DNA of 64,000 bases from Rhizobium glycinendophyticum (GTDB lineage: Bacteria; Pseudomonadota; Alphaproteobacteria; Rhizobiales; Rhizobiaceae). Made by a program: the position numbers and the translations under genes. Positions 60,584-64,000 of the stretch are shown here, one piece after another (position 1 is the first letter of the stretch; each line of letters starts with the position of its first letter). Location of the stretch: NCBI RefSeq assembly GCF_006443685.1, contig NZ_VFYP01000003.1, positions 124,001 through 188,000 of the forward strand, given 5' to 3'. A model generated the notes under the pieces. That model was not told where the DNA came from. It did no database searches and worked only from the letters and a program-made list of their open reading frames with translations.

Positions 60584-61441
60584 TCAGGCGGCCACCGTCG
60601 TCGCCCCGTAGGTCACGCCCTTTTCCTTCAGCCAGCGGCGATAGGCGATCGACGAGGCATCCGCCCGGGTCGGGATTTCCTTGCGCGGCTCGAGCGGCAG
60701 AAGCGCCGGTCGCTGGTTTTCCAGAATGATCCGGTCCTGCAGGAAGATCATCTGCTGGAAATGGATGAGTTCCGTCGTCGTCGAGACATCGTCGATCAGA
60801 TACATGATCGGATGCGCCCGGCAGCGGCCGGGATCGAGCGGCTGGACCAAGAGCCCGATGACATCCCAGCGATTGGCCGCATTCGGACAGGTCTTGTAGA
60901 GGATCGTCGTGAACGGCGTCATCACCCGGTACATGTATTGCGTGGTGATGCCATCAGTCGCAGACAGCGCGGCCTGTGGCTGGAAGAAGGTGCAGTTGGT
61001 CGCCCAGACCTCGTCTTCCTCGCGCCGGATCTCGACGTCGTAGCTCTGCACTTCCGTATGCGGCTCGGCGCCTAAAACATCCGTATGCACGAAGGGGAAA
61101 TGCGCCATGTCGAGAAAATTCTCGACGATGCGAAGTCCTGATGCCTTCACGGTAACGACACCGCAGGGCACATAGCGGCGATCAGGCTCGTCGGCCTCCG
61201 GCAGCGGGAAAATCTCGCGCTCGGGCTCACCCAGCGTCGCCCAGAGAAAACCGAAGCGATGGCGCAGCGGCAGCGGCTCGGCGCGCCCCTCGGCAAAGAC
61301 CTCGATCGCCCCATCCGCCTGCTTGACGACGGTGAGATCCGTCCCGAGCAACCGGTTCTGCGATCGGCCCACCGGGATCACCGCCTCGGTATCGAGAACA
61401 TACCACTGATCAAGCGACGCCTTGTCGATACCGTTCTGCAT
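60584..61441 (-). CDS. Rieske-oxygenase catalytic subunit lacking the [2Fe-2S] ligands
   Basis: 285 residues from the ATG at 61441 (AGAGGAAAG upstream). The mononuclear iron motif D111-x2-H114-x4-H119 (VENFLDMAHFPFVH) is intact, and the helix-grip catalytic domain follows to the end. Residues 13-75 still look like the outer strands of a Rieske domain (WYVLDTEAVIPVG, RLLGTDLTVVKQADG, RHRFGFLWATLG), but the CxH and CxxH loops that hold the iron-sulfur cluster are missing. Normal alpha subunits have about 340-450 residues. It must get electrons from another protein, perhaps the Rieske protein encoded at 61836. Confidence 0.85.
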   Translation of the reverse strand: MQNGIDKASLDQWYVLDTEAVIPVGRSQNRLLGTDLTVVKQADGAIEVFAEGRAEPLPLRHRFGFLWATLGEPEREIFPLPEADEPDRRYVPCGVVTVKASGLRIVENFLDMAHFPFVHTDVLGAEPHTEVQSYDVEIRREEDEVWATNCTFFQPQAALSATDGITTQYMYRVMTPFTTILYKTCPNAANRWDVIGLLVQPLDPGRCRAHPIMYLIDDVSTTTELIHFQQMIFLQDRIILENQRPALLPLEPRKEIPTRADASSIAYRRWLKEKGVTYGATTVAA

Positions 61442-61557
61442 AGTCTGTCTTTCCTCTGGAGCATGGGAGAAACCGCTTGAAACCCGATCGCGCCCGCCGC
61501 TAGATTGCCCAAAAATTAGAGCGCGCACAATTGCAAGGCAACACTGATCCCCACCCG

Positions 61558-61839
61558 ATGACGGCGAAAGCCGACCAGATGACCGTCGGCTTCACCTTTT
61601 CCGGAATGCTGGAGCCTGAGGGCTTCATCGCGTTCGCCGAACATCGCGCGGCCCGCCTGTCACTCGGCCTGAACATTGCCTCCTGCGACAGGGACCGCTG
61701 TCGCCTGACGCTGTCGGGCCCGGATGCCCTGATCGACGCCTTCGAAATGGCGGTCAGCCTCGGCCCCTATGACAGTATCGTGCTCGACGTGACGAGATTT
61801 CAAACCGACGAAGACCTGCCCGCAAAGGCCGCATCATGA
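61558..61839 (+). CDS. Small acylphosphatase-like protein without the catalytic Arg
   Basis: 93 residues from the ATG at 61558; starts at 61531 (TTG) and 61579 are also possible. VGFTFSGMLEPEGFIAFAEH, RAARLSLGLNIASCDRDRCR and ALIDAFEMAVSLGPYDSIVL follow the strand-helix order of acylphosphatase, but the VQGVxxR active-site loop is replaced, so catalysis is unlikely. Recognition of the fold is by eye and uncertain. It overlaps the Rieske gene by four bases. Confidence 0.6.
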   Translation: MTAKADQMTVGFTFSGMLEPEGFIAFAEHRAARLSLGLNIASCDRDRCRLTLSGPDALIDAFEMAVSLGPYDSIVLDVTRFQTDEDLPAKAAS

Positions 61840-62507
61840 CATCAGCCTCTCCCTGGATCCCCGTTGCTCTTTCCGCCGACATCGAAGCCGGCACCTCTGC
61901 CGGAACGCTCGTCAACGCCGAGGAGCGCGTCGTCTGGCGTGACGACAAGGGCGCGATCCATGTCTGGGAGGATCGCTGTCCGCATCGCGGCATGCGCATG
62001 AGCTTCGGCTTCGTGCGCGGCGACCACATCGCCTGCCTCTATCACGGCTGGCGCTACGATACGTCAGGGCAATGTCGCTACATTCCGGCCCATCCGGATC
62101 TCGACGTGCCCCAGACTATCAAGGTTCCGACCTTCGCCGCAACCGAACGCGCCGGCATCGTCTGGATGGCACCGGAAGGGGCGGATGCGGCTGAGCTTTC
62201 GGCACTTCATGAGGCAGCCGAACCAGTTCGCAGCCTCTTCCTCGACATGACGGCAGAAGCGGCTCTTTCGGCGGTAACGACAGCACTGCCGGAAGGCTAC
62301 AGCGTGAACGCAACCTCGGCCGCAACAGTGACCCTGCAAGGAAACGGCACGACCGTGCTGATCGCCGCTCAGCCCCGTGACGCCGAGCGCACCGCACTCC
62401 ACATGACCGTCACCGGCGAAATCTCGACCACCACCCGCCGCAGCCTCGCGCTCTGGGCCACGGACCTGCGCAACCGCCTCGAAGGCCAGATGGTGGAGGC
62501 AGCGTGA
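61836..62507 (+). CDS. Stand-alone Rieske [2Fe-2S] protein
   Basis: 223 residues. Cluster ligands C48 and H50 (DRCPHRGMRM) and C67 and H70 (IACLYHGWRYD) have the spacing and sequence of Rieske oxygenase N-terminal domains, not of small ferredoxins. The domain spans residues 8-112. The remaining 110 residues (MTAEAALSAVTTALPEGYSV, TVTLQGNGTTVLIAAQPRD) lack the Fe(II) motif and are too short for an oxygenase domain. It probably passes electrons to the catalytic protein encoded divergently at 60584. Confidence 0.88.
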   Translation: MTSASPWIPVALSADIEAGTSAGTLVNAEERVVWRDDKGAIHVWEDRCPHRGMRMSFGFVRGDHIACLYHGWRYDTSGQCRYIPAHPDLDVPQTIKVPTFAATERAGIVWMAPEGADAAELSALHEAAEPVRSLFLDMTAEAALSAVTTALPEGYSVNATSAATVTLQGNGTTVLIAAQPRDAERTALHMTVTGEISTTTRRSLALWATDLRNRLEGQMVEAA

Positions 62508-63133
62508 TGATCAGGCTCTACGATTACCATCTCGACGAAAACGGCTTCCGCGTCCGCCTTCTTCTATCCATGCTCGGCCTCTCCTTCGAGACGGTCGCCA
62601 TTGACAAGGCGCCGGGGCGCGAGCAGGAAAAGCCGCATATGCTGGCGCTCAACCCGACCGGCACGCTGCCGATCCTTGAAGACGGCGATGTCAGGCTCTT
62701 CGGCACGGCTGCGATCCTCGCTTATCTCGTCCGGGCCCATGCGCCTGACAGCGCCTGGCTGCCGACCGACGCAGCGGACTTCGGCCGCGTCCAACAATGG
62801 CTCGGCTTCTCCACCCGCGAGTTGAAACCCGCCGTCGACGCCCGCGAGGCGGCACTCTTCACCTCCGAGGGCGCAAGTGAAGCAGACCTGAACGCAGCCC
62901 GCAAAGCCTTCCGCATCATGAACGACCACATGACGCTGCGGCAGATCGAAGGCTTGGACTGGTTCGTCGGCAACAGCCCGACGCTGGCCGACCTGGCCCT
63001 CCTGCCGAGCTTTGCGCTGTCGCGTGACTGCGGCATCGACCATGACGAATACCCGGCCCTTCGCCGCTGGCTGCGCCGTTTCCGCGCACTTCCTGGCTTC
63101 ATCACCATGCCCGGCGTACCGGATTATCACTGA
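62507..63133 (+). CDS. Glutathione S-transferase
   Basis: 208 residues from the ATG at 62507, seven bases after GGAGG; the GTG at 62504 would add one codon. Thioredoxin-like N-terminal domain (MIRLYDYHLDENGFRVRLLL, ALNPTGTLPILEDGDVRLFG) and an all-helical C-terminal domain (LDWFVGNSPTLADLALLPSF). The NPTGxLPxL glutathione-binding motif is intact. It sits in the Rieske operon, overlapping the Rieske gene, so it may act on a product of the oxygenase. Confidence 0.88.
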   Translation: MIRLYDYHLDENGFRVRLLLSMLGLSFETVAIDKAPGREQEKPHMLALNPTGTLPILEDGDVRLFGTAAILAYLVRAHAPDSAWLPTDAADFGRVQQWLGFSTRELKPAVDAREAALFTSEGASEADLNAARKAFRIMNDHMTLRQIEGLDWFVGNSPTLADLALLPSFALSRDCGIDHDEYPALRRWLRRFRALPGFITMPGVPDYH

Positions 63134-63191
63134 CCTGCCTTGCTGGCCGAAAGCCGCTCGGCTAGGTCAATTGCAACGCAGGGAGGTCCGC

Positions 63192-64000
63192 CATGATCCG
63201 CATCGTCTTTCTCGACCGGGACACGCTGTCGCCGGAAACCTTGGTCCGCGCGCCCGCCGTGCCGCATGAGATGGTGGTCCATGCCCGCACCGCCCCGCAT
63301 GAAGTGGCTGAACGCATCCGCGACGCCGATGTGGTGATCACCAACAAGGCCCCGGTCCGCGCCGAAGCCCTTGCTGGCGCCACGAAGCTCAAGCTGATCG
63401 CCGTCTCCGCCACCGGCACCGATATCGTCGATCTCGTGGAGGCCAAGGCGCGTGGCATCGCCGTCTGCAATATCAGGAACTACGCCAAACACACGGTGCC
63501 CGAACACACCTTCGCGCTGATGCTGGCGCTGCGCCGCTCGATCCTGCCCTATCGCCAGTCGGCCATCGAGGGCCGCTGGCAGCAGGCCGCGCAATTCTGC
63601 TATTTCGATTACCCCATCGCAGATCTCGGCGGCTCGACGCTCGGCATCATCGGCCATGGCACGCTTGGCCAATCGGTGGGCAAGATCGCCGAGGCCTTCG
63701 GCATGACGGTGCTCGCCGCCGGTCGTCGCGGCGCGACCGGGCTGAAACCCGGCCAGACCGCCTTCGATGAAGTGTTGAAACGCTCTGACGTGATCACCCT
63801 GCACTGCCCGCTGACACCGGAAACGCGCGGCGTGATCGGTGCGCGCGAATTCGCCCTGATGGAACGCAAGCCGCTGCTGATCAACACCGGCCGCGGCGGC
63901 CTCGTCGATGAACTGGCACTCGAAAAGGCCCTCGATGCCGGCCAGATCTCCGGCGCCGGCTTCGATGTCACCGATGGCGAACCGCCCGTCGCAGACAGCC
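63192..64000 (+). CDS. D-2-hydroxyacid dehydrogenase (hydroxypyruvate reductase-like), 3' end cut by window
   Basis: 269 codons are visible from the ATG at 63192 (GGGAGG upstream). The D-isomer dehydrogenase pattern is clear: LIAVSATGTDIVDLVEAKAR, HTVPEHTFALMLALRRSILP, nucleotide loop LGIIGHGTLGQSVG near 158, RSDVITLHCPLTPETRGVIG and LINTGRGGLVDE. These enzymes reduce hydroxypyruvate or glyoxylate with NAD(P)H. The catalytic His is beyond the window edge. It lies 58 bases after the GST gene and may be in the same operon. Confidence 0.88.

Noticed and set aside
1..64000. CRISPR arrays, insertion sequences, tRNA and rRNA genes
   Set aside because: Looked for spaced identical repeats, transposase motifs and cloverleaf-like sequences in the intergenic gaps and found none that I could support by eye; a tRNAscan or IS search would settle this.

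Overview
The window is a gene-dense, GC-rich stretch of an alphaproteobacterial genome, most likely from the Rhizobiaceae (Rhizobium/Agrobacterium relatives). The main reasons are the EcfG-NepR-PhyR general stress response, which is confined to Alphaproteobacteria, the many ABC uptake systems for nitrogen compounds, and paired palindromic intergenic repeats of the rhizobial type. No phage, IS element, CRISPR array, rRNA or tRNA was recognised. The family assignment is inference; no similarity search could be run.

Layout. 1-7.5 kb: a cut-off DMT exporter, a LysR regulator, then a five-gene operon with the same order as E. coli ydcSTUV-patD (polyamine-type ABC importer plus gamma-aminobutyraldehyde dehydrogenase). 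7.6-17.7 kb: housekeeping and hypothetical genes (SH3 protein, GFA protein, large MscS channel, transaldolase with a divergent SorC-type regulator, a ParDE module whose toxin carries a premature stop, an Ada-like methyltransferase, DUF2244, endonuclease III, EI24/CysZ-like protein, nitrilase-family hydrolase). 17.9-26.7 kb: AI-2E-type permease with an added C-terminal domain, PAP2 phosphatase, P1 peptidase, MaoC-phosphotransacetylase fusion with acetate kinase, and an isolated phnM. 26.7-44.3 kb: two back-to-back operons. The leftward one holds an amidase, M19 dipeptidase and Dpp/Opp transporter. The rightward one holds a Pot-type transporter, NylB-like serine hydrolase, two tandem YtcJ-like amidohydrolases and a TetR regulator, behind a good sigma-54 promoter match. 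Together they look like a locus for taking up and hydrolysing amide-linked nitrogen compounds. 44.3-47.8 kb: lactonase, IclR regulator, SDR dehydrogenase and FAH hydrolase, resembling the non-phosphorylated L-fuconate/L-rhamnonate route. 47.9-49.2 kb: two toxin-antitoxin modules side by side. 49.3-52.3 kb: pntAB transhydrogenase.

52.4-60.6 kb is a general stress response island: ecfG, two nepR-type anti-sigma genes, phyR, an HWE kinase, a lone receiver protein, and small stress proteins (two DUF1328 paralogues, YqjD-like, holin-like, CsbD-like). Five sites match GGAAC-N16-CGTT exactly, one has N17, and one is a near match; each stands 25-55 bases before a start codon. The island therefore appears to encode both the regulator and part of its own regulon.

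60.6-64 kb: an unusual arrangement in which a Rieske oxygenase catalytic subunit that has lost its [2Fe-2S] ligands lies divergent to an operon encoding a separate Rieske protein, a small acylphosphatase-like protein, a GST and a 2-hydroxyacid dehydrogenase (cut by the window end). This split oxygenase is the best candidate here for an undescribed enzyme system.
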